The notes under the pieces are model-generated. The model made no database searches, had not been told where the DNA came from, and saw nothing but the letters and a program-made list of their open reading frames with translations. This document shows positions 48,088-57,348 of a DNA stretch of 64,000 nt, piece after piece. Numbering within the stretch: the stretch's first letter is position 1; each line of letters begins with the position of its first letter. The stretch comes from Oscillospiraceae bacterium (GTDB taxonomy: Bacteria; Bacillota; Clostridia; Oscillospirales; Acutalibacteraceae): positions 101,374 through 165,373 of the forward strand of contig SVPR01000002.1 of NCBI GenBank assembly GCA_015065785.1. Reading direction: 5' to 3'. A program made the position numbers and the translations under genes.

Positions 48088-48345
48088 ATGACAGAAGAAA
48101 TAATTATGAGCTTAATAAGTGCAGGTGTTGCAATTATCAGTTGCCTTATTTCAAGCTTTATAGCAAGTAGTAAAGCAATATCATATATTGAAAAAACACA
48201 AGCAGTTACAGATACCAAACTGGAGGAATTAACAAGAGAGGTAAGGCGTCACAATAATTTTGCCGAAAGAATGCCGGTTGTCGAAGAACAAGTAAAAATA
48301 ATCAATCACAGAATAAATAATTTAGAAAAGAATAACGGAAGGTGA
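48088..48345 (+). CDS. Phage membrane/coiled-coil lysis-module protein
   Basis: N-terminal TM, C-terminal coiled coil, next to holin. Confidence 0.65.
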   Translation: MTEEIIMSLISAGVAIISCLISSFIASSKAISYIEKTQAVTDTKLEELTREVRRHNNFAERMPVVEEQVKIINHRINNLEKNNGR

Positions 48346-48599
48346 TTTTTATTAAAATCAATTGGATAGCAAGATTCAAAAACAAAACATTCTTATTAAG
48401 CTTTTTTGCTTTAATAATTTCATTCGTTTATGAGGTGCTTTCATTGTTTGGAATTGTACCGGGTGTAACTGAAAATGATGTTCTTCAGATTTCTTATATA
48501 TTCATAAATATTTTGGGTGTTATGGGGGTAATTGTCGACCCTACAACAGCCGGTTTCAGTGACAGCGAAAGAGCTTTAACATATTATAAAAGTGAATGA
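48342..48599 (+). CDS. Phage holin (phiLC3-like)
   Basis: WIARFKNKTFLLSFFALIISFVYEVL...DPTTAGFSDSERALTYYK. Confidence 0.88.
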   Translation: MIFIKINWIARFKNKTFLLSFFALIISFVYEVLSLFGIVPGVTENDVLQISYIFINILGVMGVIVDPTTAGFSDSERALTYYKSE

Positions 48600-48621
48600 A
48601 TTTTAAAAAGGGGGTAAGAAA

Positions 48622-49290
48622 ATGGCTAAGAAGATTTATATTTCACCAAGCAATCAGGAAGCAAACCTTTATGCAACAGGTGGAGCTAACGAAAAGGAAC
48701 AGTGTCATAAAATAGCAAAAGCTTGCTATAATTATTTAAAAAGTAAAGGCTTTTCTGTTAAATGCACCTACAATGACGATATGTATGAACGCGTAAGAGA
48801 AAGCAACGCTTTTAATGCGGATATACACTTAGCGATTCATACAAACGCAACTGTAAAGCATAATGTTACAGGTGGTACGCAAATTCTTTTGTATTCCTTA
48901 ACAGGAGAGCGAAAGAAAGTCGGTCAGGCAGTTTTAGACCGATTAGGTCCGTTTACACCCGGTAGCTCTGCCGAAAAACTCATTGAAAAGCCATCGTTTT
49001 ATGAGGTTAACTCAGCAACAGGAATAACTATTTACTGCGAATGTGAATTTCACGACACAAAAGAAGGCTCCGACTTTATTATTAAAAACACAACTCAAAT
49101 CGGCGAATTGATTGCAAAAGGTATCTGCGATTACTACGGTGTAAGCGTCGAAGAAGAAAGCAAAACACCTGACAGTGATGTATTATACACAATCCAGGTA
49201 GGCGCATTTAAAAGTAAGACAAATGCGGAAAACTATTTGAAAAAAGTAAAAGAAGCTGGCTTTGATGCTTTTATAATTGAGAAAAAGTAA
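48622..49290 (+). CDS. N-acetylmuramoyl-L-alanine amidase (endolysin) with C-terminal SPOR domain
   Basis: IYISPSNQEANLYATGGANEKEQCHKIA; HLAIHTNA; ECEFHD; YTIQVGAFKSKTNAENYLKKVKEAGFDAFI. Confidence 0.92.
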   Translation: MAKKIYISPSNQEANLYATGGANEKEQCHKIAKACYNYLKSKGFSVKCTYNDDMYERVRESNAFNADIHLAIHTNATVKHNVTGGTQILLYSLTGERKKVGQAVLDRLGPFTPGSSAEKLIEKPSFYEVNSATGITIYCECEFHDTKEGSDFIIKNTTQIGELIAKGICDYYGVSVEEESKTPDSDVLYTIQVGAFKSKTNAENYLKKVKEAGFDAFIIEKK

Positions 49291-49297
49291 TAAAAAG

Positions 49298-49323
49298 GGC
49301 TACGACTTATTTTTAGTCGTAGC
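49298..49323. terminator. Terminator after prophage lysis module
   Basis: ggctacgact-tatttt-agtcgtagcc. Confidence 0.65.
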
Positions 49324-49862
49324 CTGATTTGATTTTTAAACAAAAATAAAATATTCCAAAAACAATAATTAAATATATTATTAAAAATAAAATATAAAAT
49401 AAAATATCAATATAATGTAAAATTTGGTATAAAATTAAAAATGAAAATTGAATTGCGACACAACAAAAATGCAAAATAAAATAATGTGCCTGTATGAAAA
49501 AGTAATGAGTATTTCATTTTGCAATACAAGCAACCGCGACGAATCTATCGGTGTAGGCACGCTATGGTTTATTAAAAATAATTATTTTTTGCTATTTTTT
49601 AAGAAAAAAATTTGAACTATTGCAAATCCTCGAAGAGTGGCGGTGTTAAAGGGTTTGGGGCGATATAAGCTGAAGAGTTAAAAAATAACAAAAAAATACC
49701 CGAAAAATAAAATAATTAAATAAAGCCAGGGTTTGAGAGTACAAATCAAGATAGTTTTTAGTTTGTGCTTCTGAGCGGGGAAGTTTGCTGCTGTAATAAA
49801 AATATTTTATTAATTTAATTCGTGAATTTGGAATTTGATTTTACTATCCGCATTTTTTATAA

Positions 49863-49937
49863 TTTCAATTTCTGTGATTTTAATTCTTCTGTTTTTAATT
49901 CCTTTATTTTTAATTCGTTTATTTTTAATTTCGTTTT
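49863..49937. repeat. About five imperfect 15-bp tandem repeats (TTTTAATTcxxxxxT)
   Basis: tttcaatttctgtga ttttaattcttctgt ttttaattcctttat ttttaattcgtttat ttttaatttcgtttt. Confidence 0.65.
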
Positions 49938-50007
49938 CAGTATTTTATTTTTTTTGTTTTGATTTTTTTATTTTTGTGTTTTATATTTTGCAATGATAAA
50001 AAATAAT

Positions 50008-50041
50008 GTTTTTTGTTTAATCTGTAAATTAAACAAAAAAC
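50008..50041. other. Perfect 14-bp inverted repeat with 6-nt loop
   Basis: gttttttgtttaat-ctgtaa-attaaacaaaaaac. Confidence 0.75.
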
Positions 50042-50580
50042 AAAATTCAAGTTTGTTTTTTAAATCCGAAAAACAATAAATAATCAAAATTAAAAAATAT
50101 AAAATAAAAATCAGAATTTGATTTATGTATATATTTTAATTGATAAATATATTGAAATAAAAAACAGAATTTGCATTGGAAATTACACTCGCTTTTACAT
50201 TGTGGGAATAGTTGATACAACCACAGATGAGATGATGAACTGTGTAGTTCAGGGATAATTTGTTGATATTTTATTTGATTTTTTATTATTTTTTCAAGAG
50301 AAAGCTTTAACCCTGTTAACTCTATGTATATCAACGGGTTTTGTGGTTTTGTTCAGGAATGTAAAAAAATCAGAAAAATAAATAAAAATATTAAAATCGG
50401 ATTTCAGCCTGGGTTCTGGTTGCGATGTTATCTTGCCGTTTTTGCCTTGTGTATGTATTTTGCAGTTGAGAAATTTTATTCTGATTTACAGTCTTTGAAA
50501 TATTGGTTTTTATTTTTGACCTTTTTTTTTGTTTTTGATTTTTGTTTTTTTGTTTGCGTTTTTAGTTTTTTATTAAAAGA

Positions 50581-50618
50581 AAAAATGGTTTGAATTTCAA
50601 AAAATTCAAACCATTTTT
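50581..50618. terminator. Terminator downstream of purC
   Basis: aaaaatggtttgaatt...aattcaaaccattttt. Confidence 0.75.
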
Positions 50619-50643
50619 AATATTTAATTTATTTAACAATATT

Positions 50644-51327
50644 TTATCTGTTAAGAATTAATTTTGTGAGTTCAACAGGCTCAACAATTTTTCCATCTTT
50701 ATAAACTCTCATATTACCTGAAGCGATTTCATCAATGAGAATAACTTCGCCGTTGTTGTAACCGAATTCAAATTTAATATCCCAGAGGTCAAGGCCGATT
50801 GATTTGAGGTCATCAGCAACAACCTTTGTAATTTTAAGAGTTTGTTCTTTCATGCTCTTAAACATTTCTTCTGACATAACACCGAGAGCAGCAAGACCTT
50901 CGCTTGTTACGAGTGGGTCACCCTTAGCATCGTTTTTGAATGTGCATTCAACATAACCGCCAGGAAGAACTGTGCCATCTTCCATATATTCGCCATATCT
51001 ACGAATGAAGCTACCTGTAGCAACAAGACGGCAAATAACTTCAAGACCGTGACCGAAAACAGTAGCTGGTAAAACTTCCATAGTAGCGTTGTCAATGTCA
51101 GCGCTTACATAGTGTGTTTTAACGCCTGCTTCTTTGAGCATTTCAAAATAATAAACTGAAGTTTGTAAATTAGCTTTACCAATACCTTCAATTGTAAGAC
51201 CAACGCTATTTTCACCTGGATCAAATACGCCGTCTTTACCTGTGCAGTCATCCTTGAACTTTAACATAACATTACCGTTATCAAGTTCAAATACATCTTT
51301 TGTTTTGCCTTCATAGAGTTTTTTCAT
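50644..51327 (-). CDS. purC: Phosphoribosylaminoimidazolesuccinocarboxamide synthase
   Basis: [12 protein letters not shown]..., [36 protein letters not shown]. Confidence 0.9.
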   Translation of the reverse strand: MKKLYEGKTKDVFELDNGNVMLKFKDDCTGKDGVFDPGENSVGLTIEGIGKANLQTSVYYFEMLKEAGVKTHYVSADIDNATMEVLPATVFGHGLEVICRLVATGSFIRRYGEYMEDGTVLPGGYVECTFKNDAKGDPLVTSEGLAALGVMSEEMFKSMKEQTLKITKVVADDLKSIGLDLWDIKFEFGYNNGEVILIDEIASGNMRVYKDGKIVEPVELTKLILNR

Positions 51328-51599
51328 GAGTTATCTCTCCTTGTTTTGAAAGTCAAGTTTAAAACTTACATAAAGAATTTTAAAACTGTTTAGCGTGAAT
51401 GTCAAGTGATTGAAATAAATTTTTTTGTTATATTTTAATGTTCTAAAAATTTGTTATAAAACGAGCTTTCAGAAAAAGCATTTTTGTCTAAATATACAAT
51501 CAAAAGATTGACTTTTTGTTGAAGTTTTAAGTGCTTTTATTGTTGAAAAAAGTAATGCATAATGTTAAAATATACTAAAATTAAATAGGAGGCGTTTTA

Positions 51600-52706
51600 A
51601 TGGCAATATTAAAGCTTGTTGTGGCATTCTTCGTATGTTTTCCACAAATTATCAGCCCGTTGTTTATTCAGCTTACAAAGGGCGAGGAACAGTTCTTTAC
51701 AGACTGGTCTGCTGAAGCAAAGTTCAGCGAAGCTGATTATATCGCAATCGAAAAAGACCCGAATGAAGATTTTGTAATTCTTAATTTAACTGACATTCAG
51801 TTAGGTGAAGAAAATGTATTCGGTGATGATGGTGTTTATTCATTTGAGCTCATTAAAAAGCTTGTTAATGATGTGAAGCCGGACCTTATTACTTTAAGCG
51901 GTGACAATGCCTGGGGTTACATATCTTACCTTGAAACTATTGAGCTTTTAGAGTCCTTCAACATTCCGTGGGCACCTGTTATGGGTAACCACGACGGTGA
52001 GGGTACAGGCACAGAGTTCTGGGCAGCCTACACACTTTCAAATGCGAAAAATTGTCTTTTCCAATTTGGCCCTGAAGGTATGGGGTATGGTAATTACATT
52101 ATAAACATAACCGAGAATGACAAAATAATTCATACATTGTTTATGATGGATACTCACAGCCGTAGTGATTTCGTTTTAGAAGATGGCACTACTGTTGAAG
52201 ATGAATATGATCACCTCTGGGATAATCAGCAGGAGTGGTACAAATGGGCTGTTAACGGAATCAAAGATATTAACGGTGGCAACATTGTAGAAAGCACAGT
52301 TATTTTCCATATTCCTGTTCGTGAATATTTAGATGCATGGAGTCAGATAAGCGTTGGTGAAACAGAAGAGAATTTAGGTACGGCAGATACAAAAAATAAG
52401 CTGTTCTTATTTGGTAACAAAACAGAGCAAAGCTGTCCGGCGCCTGTTAATAATGGTTTCTTTGCTCTCTGTAAGGAATTAGGTAGTACAAAGAATATTC
52501 TCGTTGGTCACGACCATGTTAATGACTTCTCAGTTATGTATGACGGAATTCGTCTTTCATACAGCTTGAAGTCGGGCTTCGGTAGCTATTGGACAGATGA
52601 AATGATTGGTGGTACAACGCTCAACATAAATTCAAAAGGTAATCTGGATATTGAACATCATTATTACGATCTTCAGGAAAACAACTGGGATGTAACAGAT
52701 GATTAA
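51600..52706 (+). CDS. Calcineurin-like metallophosphoesterase, N-terminal hydrophobic segment
   Basis: NLTDIQLG, SGDNAWG, VMGNHDGEG, NILVGHDHVNDF. Confidence 0.88.
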   Translation: MAILKLVVAFFVCFPQIISPLFIQLTKGEEQFFTDWSAEAKFSEADYIAIEKDPNEDFVILNLTDIQLGEENVFGDDGVYSFELIKKLVNDVKPDLITLSGDNAWGYISYLETIELLESFNIPWAPVMGNHDGEGTGTEFWAAYTLSNAKNCLFQFGPEGMGYGNYIINITENDKIIHTLFMMDTHSRSDFVLEDGTTVEDEYDHLWDNQQEWYKWAVNGIKDINGGNIVESTVIFHIPVREYLDAWSQISVGETEENLGTADTKNKLFLFGNKTEQSCPAPVNNGFFALCKELGSTKNILVGHDHVNDFSVMYDGIRLSYSLKSGFGSYWTDEMIGGTTLNINSKGNLDIEHHYYDLQENNWDVTDD

Positions 52707-52712
52707 AAACTA

Positions 52713-52746
52713 AAAGCTGCGAGAGATTAAGTTCTCTCGCAGCTTT
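52713..52746 (+). terminator. Terminator
   Basis: aaagctgcgagaga...tctctcgcagcttt. Confidence 0.75.
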
Positions 52747-52837
52747 GCTTTGTAGCCGATAATTTTATTTTAAATAATGGATTTACTCATTTTGAAAATT
52801 TCTATCGTCTGTATTCGGGAATTTGAAAATAATGGTT

Positions 52838-53533
52838 TTATCTCATAAATTCGCCAGGAGTCATACCGAATTCATCTTTAAAACATTTAATAAAGTAGCT
52901 TTCTGTGCTAAAGCCGGTTGCAGCTGCAACTTCAGAAAGACTCATTCCGCGTTTTAACATATCTTTAGAAGCGTCAAGCCTTTGTGTTTTTATGTATTGC
53001 GGAATTGTAACACCAAAGCTCTTTTTGAAAAGTAAAGATAAATGGTCTTTAGAAATACCACATTCTTTTGCTAAAATGTCAAGCTTTAAGTCATCAAAAA
53101 GACGAGTGTTTATTATTTTTAAAACATCTCTTACTGCTTTCGGGTGAGTATTTTGTTGAACTTTATTTACAGTAGCAACAAGCTGAAGACTCTTTTTAAA
53201 TAAGAATTGTAAAATCTCGCTTTCGTCAGTTAAACTGTCAATCTGCATAATAGCTTCATCTGTGAAAGCGTAGCAGGCAGTTTCATCTGCACCACCTGCA
53301 ATTGCATATCTTGTGGCAATCGCAATTGTGTTAATTGCCCAGTATTTAAGCGGACGAGTATCATCTTTAGAAAGCTTGTTAACGACAATACCGCTTTTTA
53401 AAAGCTTTTTAATCATAACATTAACTTCGTCAATATTACCACGGCTGATGCTTGAAAAAAACGCGGTTTCAATTGCATAAGTAGTATTGCTTTCTTCATC
53501 AATTCTTGTAATAGGTAAAGTGTTGTTGCTCAT
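52838..53533 (-). CDS. AraC family transcriptional regulator
   Basis: LAKECGISKDHLSLLFKKSFGVTIPQYIKTQRLDASKDMLKRGMSLSEVAAATGFSTESYFIKCFKDEFGMTPGEFMR. Confidence 0.93.
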   Translation of the reverse strand: MSNNTLPITRIDEESNTTYAIETAFFSSISRGNIDEVNVMIKKLLKSGIVVNKLSKDDTRPLKYWAINTIAIATRYAIAGGADETACYAFTDEAIMQIDSLTDESEILQFLFKKSLQLVATVNKVQQNTHPKAVRDVLKIINTRLFDDLKLDILAKECGISKDHLSLLFKKSFGVTIPQYIKTQRLDASKDMLKRGMSLSEVAAATGFSTESYFIKCFKDEFGMTPGEFMR

Positions 53534-53670
53534 AAAATCACTCCTGAATATATTATAAAATCATTATAGCACCCCTCGTTAAATAAATCAATAGATTTTA
53601 GTAAAAAAAACGAGATTTTGCTATATACAATTTCTTAACTGTATGTTATTATTTAATAAACAGAAAGGTT

Positions 53671-54609
53671 GTGAAGTGCGTGGAAGTGTTGAATAATAAG
53701 GCTTTAACAAAGGTTTTACCCGAAATAACAGCCGGGCAAACCGGGAAAAGCGTTACCAATTTAAAATTTATTGGTGGCGGTAGCTTCGGTAAGGTTTTTA
53801 AAGGGAATTTGTCTGATGGTAGTTTAATTATTCTTAAAGTTTATAGAATTAAAGATATGAATAAAAACGAGGCAAAGCAGTTAGAAATCCTTTCAAAAAA
53901 CACCACTATGACTATGCCTCAGGTTTATTTCACTTATGACGGCGATGGCGTAGAAATGATGGCTATGAGCTTTATTGAGGGTAGCAATGCACTGAATCCA
54001 ATGTTTTTGCTTAAAACTAAAGCCCAAAAGAAATCATTTGCTGATTCTGTTACAGATGGAATGTCAGAGCTTCACTCCACAACAAATGATAAGTTCGGGC
54101 CGATAGATAACCCTACTTATGACAGTTGGCTGGAGTATTATGAAGAAAATATATTAACTCCTAAATTAAACGGGTTAAAAGAGCTTTCAAAAAAGGGGAA
54201 GTACAGTAAAAAGAAGTATGAAACACTCTTTAAGGCTGCAGAATTTTATAGAAGCACTGTTGAGGAACCGGAAAAAGCGGTTTTAATTCACGGCGACCTC
54301 AACATAATGAATATAATGGCAGATAAAAAGACAATGAAACTTAACGGTTTCATTGACCCTTGCAATTCGTTGTGGGCTGATAGAGAATATGATTTATTTC
54401 AGCTTCTCAATATGTGGGGCAACAGCTTTTACCTTTACGATACATATAAGTCAAAATTTGAATTGTCGGAATATTGCGACTTTAAAGTTGCATTCTTTGG
54501 TGCAATAAATGAAGCTGGTTGTCTGCTTACAAGTGGCGTACATATGCCACTTTGGGAAATACTTTGCTTTAACAGATTGAAAAAAGAAATGAAGAAGTTA
54601 GGGTTATAA
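53671..54609 (+). CDS. Aminoglycoside phosphotransferase/fructosamine kinase-like kinase
   Basis: FIGGGSFGKVFKG, AVLIHGDLNIMNIM, GFIDPCNSLWADREYDL. Confidence 0.82.
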   Translation: MKCVEVLNNKALTKVLPEITAGQTGKSVTNLKFIGGGSFGKVFKGNLSDGSLIILKVYRIKDMNKNEAKQLEILSKNTTMTMPQVYFTYDGDGVEMMAMSFIEGSNALNPMFLLKTKAQKKSFADSVTDGMSELHSTTNDKFGPIDNPTYDSWLEYYEENILTPKLNGLKELSKKGKYSKKKYETLFKAAEFYRSTVEEPEKAVLIHGDLNIMNIMADKKTMKLNGFIDPCNSLWADREYDLFQLLNMWGNSFYLYDTYKSKFELSEYCDFKVAFFGAINEAGCLLTSGVHMPLWEILCFNRLKKEMKKLGL

Positions 54610-54614
54610 AAAAT

Positions 54615-55028
54615 ATGATTAAAGAAATAATGCACGAAGAAGGCTTTTTATCACAAAAATCAGAAATTGCTACAAAAGATGATTTATATATAGCCGATGA
54701 TTTAAGAGATACTTTAAAAGCTCATAAAGACGGTTGTGTCGGTATGGCAGCAAATATGATCGGTATAAACAAAAGAATCATAATTTTTGAAAGCGATGAC
54801 GAATATGTTGTGATGTTCAATCCTGAAATAATTAAAAAACAAGACAGTTTTGAAACAGAAGAAGCTTGTCTTTCATTACAAGGCTATTCAAAGAAAACAA
54901 AGCGCTATAAATCAGTTAAAGTTCGTTGGCAAAATGAAAAATTTGAGTGGCGGATTAAAACCTTTACCGGTTGGACTGCTCAGATTATCCAACACGAAAT
55001 TGACCATTGTAACGGGATTTTGATATAA
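54615..55028 (+). CDS. Peptide deformylase-like protein
   Basis: CVGMAANMIGINKRI, EEACLSL, QIIQHEIDHCNG. Confidence 0.85.
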   Translation: MIKEIMHEEGFLSQKSEIATKDDLYIADDLRDTLKAHKDGCVGMAANMIGINKRIIIFESDDEYVVMFNPEIIKKQDSFETEEACLSLQGYSKKTKRYKSVKVRWQNEKFEWRIKTFTGWTAQIIQHEIDHCNGILI

Positions 55029-55086
55029 ATAAATGAATTTTGTTACAAAGAAAAATAGTGCATACCAAGGATGAATAAGGCTTAAT

Positions 55087-55794
55087 ATGACAAAAACAAT
55101 TATATTAAACAACAAAAAAATCAACTACGAATTAAACAGAAAGAATGTAAAAAATCTGAATTTAAGAATAAAGCCTGATGGGACAATTTCTGTTTCGGTA
55201 AATAACAGAGTTTCGCAAGAAAAGATTGATTCATTTTTAACTGAGCATTCAGATTTCATTTTTAATGCTTTGAAAAAGTACGAAGAAATAGAAAAGAATA
55301 AGCCAAAAGAAAATGAATTTAAAACGGGCGAAGCAATTAAAATTCTTGGAACAGAAAGAACATTAAAGGTTGAGCAGAGTAATAAAAATAGTGTTACCTG
55401 TGACAAATATTTTTTAACTTTAAATGTTAAAAATGTTGATGATTTTGAATTAAAGAAAAATGTAATCGAAAAGTGGAAAAAGAAACAGGCTACATTAGTT
55501 GTTACCGAAATATGTGAAGCGATGTATCCCTATTTTCAAAAATATGTACCAGAATTCCCGCAAATTAAATTCAGAAAAATGGTTTCTCGTTGGGGCTCGT
55601 GTCAGCCTAAAAGTAATATTTTAACCTTTAATACAGCTCTGATTGAAACGCCGGTTGAATGTATTGAATATGTAGTTGCTCACGAGTTCACTCATTTTTT
55701 AGAAGCGAATCACAGTAAGAATTTTTATAATAAATTAGAGCGAATAATGCCCGATTGGAAAAAGCGGAAAAAGAAATTGAATAATAAAGAGTAA
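55087..55794 (+). CDS. YgjP/SprT-like (DUF45) zinc metallopeptidase
   Basis: RWGSCQPKSNILTFNTALIETPVECIEYVVAHEFTHFLEANHSKNFY. Confidence 0.92.
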   Translation: MTKTIILNNKKINYELNRKNVKNLNLRIKPDGTISVSVNNRVSQEKIDSFLTEHSDFIFNALKKYEEIEKNKPKENEFKTGEAIKILGTERTLKVEQSNKNSVTCDKYFLTLNVKNVDDFELKKNVIEKWKKKQATLVVTEICEAMYPYFQKYVPEFPQIKFRKMVSRWGSCQPKSNILTFNTALIETPVECIEYVVAHEFTHFLEANHSKNFYNKLERIMPDWKKRKKKLNNKE

Positions 55795-55795
55795 T

Positions 55796-55835
55796 GCAAA
55801 AGAACAACCATCATTCACGATGGTTGTTCTTTTGC
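55796..55835. terminator. Bidirectional terminator
   Basis: gcaaaagaacaaccatc...gatggttgttcttttgc, 17-bp stem. Confidence 0.85.
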
Positions 55836-56350
55836 AGATACTTATTTAATACAGTAAATTCTCTTAAATAAAGACTTCTCCAGTCTTCTCTTTTTTCTTC
55901 GTATTTACCGAATATTTCTAAAGCCTTTTCAATTTCTACCCATTCAGCAGTAATTCCGTGGTCAATTTCGGTTGGAGTTAAAGCACTTTTGCCCTGACCC
56001 ACAATTTCACAAGGGAAGTAGTGGCTTATGTAAAGCGTTTCAAAGCAGTATTCTTCGACTGTTATAAATTCACTGCCTGCGGTAACTAAATATGCAGTTT
56101 CTTCTTCGACTTCTCTTTCACAGCATTCGCTCAATTCTTCATTTTCTTCAAGTCCACCACCGGGACTCATATAAATATCTGTATTAAGCTCGTGAGAAAG
56201 TAAGATTTTATTATCTTTAATTATAATTGCTCTGCCTGAATGTCTGATTCTTTCCGGTGGGTCAGAGTGATGTTCGCTTCTTAATTCAACAACTTCATTT
56301 TTCATATAATCACCATTCAATATTTTATCAATATAATATGAATATGTCAA
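55811..56350 (-). CDS. NUDIX hydrolase
   Basis: MSPGGGLEENEELSECCEREVEEETAY NUDIX box. Confidence 0.9.
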   Translation of the reverse strand: MTYSYYIDKILNGDYMKNEVVELRSEHHSDPPERIRHSGRAIIIKDNKILLSHELNTDIYMSPGGGLEENEELSECCEREVEEETAYLVTAGSEFITVEEYCFETLYISHYFPCEIVGQGKSALTPTEIDHGITAEWVEIEKALEIFGKYEEKREDWRSLYLREFTVLNKYLQKNNHRE

Positions 56351-56379
56351 TTGATTATTTCTCGTCTTTATGTTAAAAT

Positions 56380-57348
56380 ATGAAAAATGAAGTTTCAGGT
56401 GATGTTATGCCGTATTTATTTGCACACTTTAAAGAAAAGCTTACACCGGACGGTGAACAGGTCTATTTTGCTAAAAGCAAAAACGGATACCACTGGGAGC
56501 AGACTAATGATGGGAACCCAGTGTTATCAGCACATTTGGGCGAACAAGGATGTCGCGACATCGAAATATTCCGACTTAAAAATAATAGCTTTGTAATACT
56601 CACAACCGACCTTTGTATAGCTAACAGATACGATGAAAATTATAATATCGACTGGAAAAAGGTCAACAGCTCAGGCAGTAAGTATTTAAGATTATGGAAA
56701 ACTGATGATTTAGTAAATTTCTCTAACGAAAAGCTTATTTATTTTGGTCGCGATGATTTTGGTTGCCTCTGGGCACCGGAAATTTTTTATGATGAATTAA
56801 AAGATGAATATTTAATTCATTGGGGCTCGACTGTAAAAGAAGATAATTTTTCTCATATGTCAATTTATTGCTGTACTACCAAAGATTTTGAAACATTCAC
56901 AGAACCAAAACTGTTTTTTACTAAAATTAACGAGATTTTAGATAGTCATATAATAAAAATCCGAGATTTATACCATTTATTCTATAAAAATGCACATAAT
57001 CCCGGTGTTAATATGCACAGCACTTCAAAGAGCCTTTATGGCCCATATACCCACGATGAAGAGTTTCTTCAGTATATGTTAAGCGAAGAATCAACATTCG
57101 GAAAGCCCGGTTCTTACGAAGGACCTACCACATTTATTTTACCCGATGGCAAATGGTGCCTGATGCTCGACTTTTTCGGTTGTGAAAAAGAAAAAATGGG
57201 CTATGTGCCATTTATCTCAGACACACCTGGAAATTGCGATTTTAAACGAGCTGACGAAAAATTCTCATTCCCTTACGGCTTTAAACACGGTAGGGTGATT
57301 GAAATAACAGATGAAGAATATGAGGGGTTAGAGAACTATGAACTTTGA
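56380..57348 (+). CDS. Glycoside hydrolase family 43-like protein
   Basis: CRDIEIFRLK, CLWAPEIFYDELKDEYLIHWGS, SYEGPTTFILPDGKWCLMLD: five-bladed-propeller GH43-type repeats. Confidence 0.7.
   Translation: MKNEVSGDVMPYLFAHFKEKLTPDGEQVYFAKSKNGYHWEQTNDGNPVLSAHLGEQGCRDIEIFRLKNNSFVILTTDLCIANRYDENYNIDWKKVNSSGSKYLRLWKTDDLVNFSNEKLIYFGRDDFGCLWAPEIFYDELKDEYLIHWGSTVKEDNFSHMSIYCCTTKDFETFTEPKLFFTKINEILDSHIIKIRDLYHLFYKNAHNPGVNMHSTSKSLYGPYTHDEEFLQYMLSEESTFGKPGSYEGPTTFILPDGKWCLMLDFFGCEKEKMGYVPFISDTPGNCDFKRADEKFSFPYGFKHGRVIEITDEEYEGLENYEL

Noticed and set aside
50047-50593. ORFs 50047..50334 (-) and 50324..50593 (+)
   Set aside because: Low-complexity AT-rich sequence, Phe/Lys/Tyr-rich translations, no clear ribosome binding sites; treated as noncoding.
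50644-51600. Purine riboswitch or PurR site upstream of purC
   Set aside because: The 51328-51600 intergenic region shows no convincing purine-riboswitch core or PUR box by eye.
53671-54609. Antibiotic resistance gene (aminoglycoside phosphotransferase)
   Set aside because: Only the general APH/fructosamine kinase fold motifs are visible; no specific resistance family can be claimed from sequence reading.
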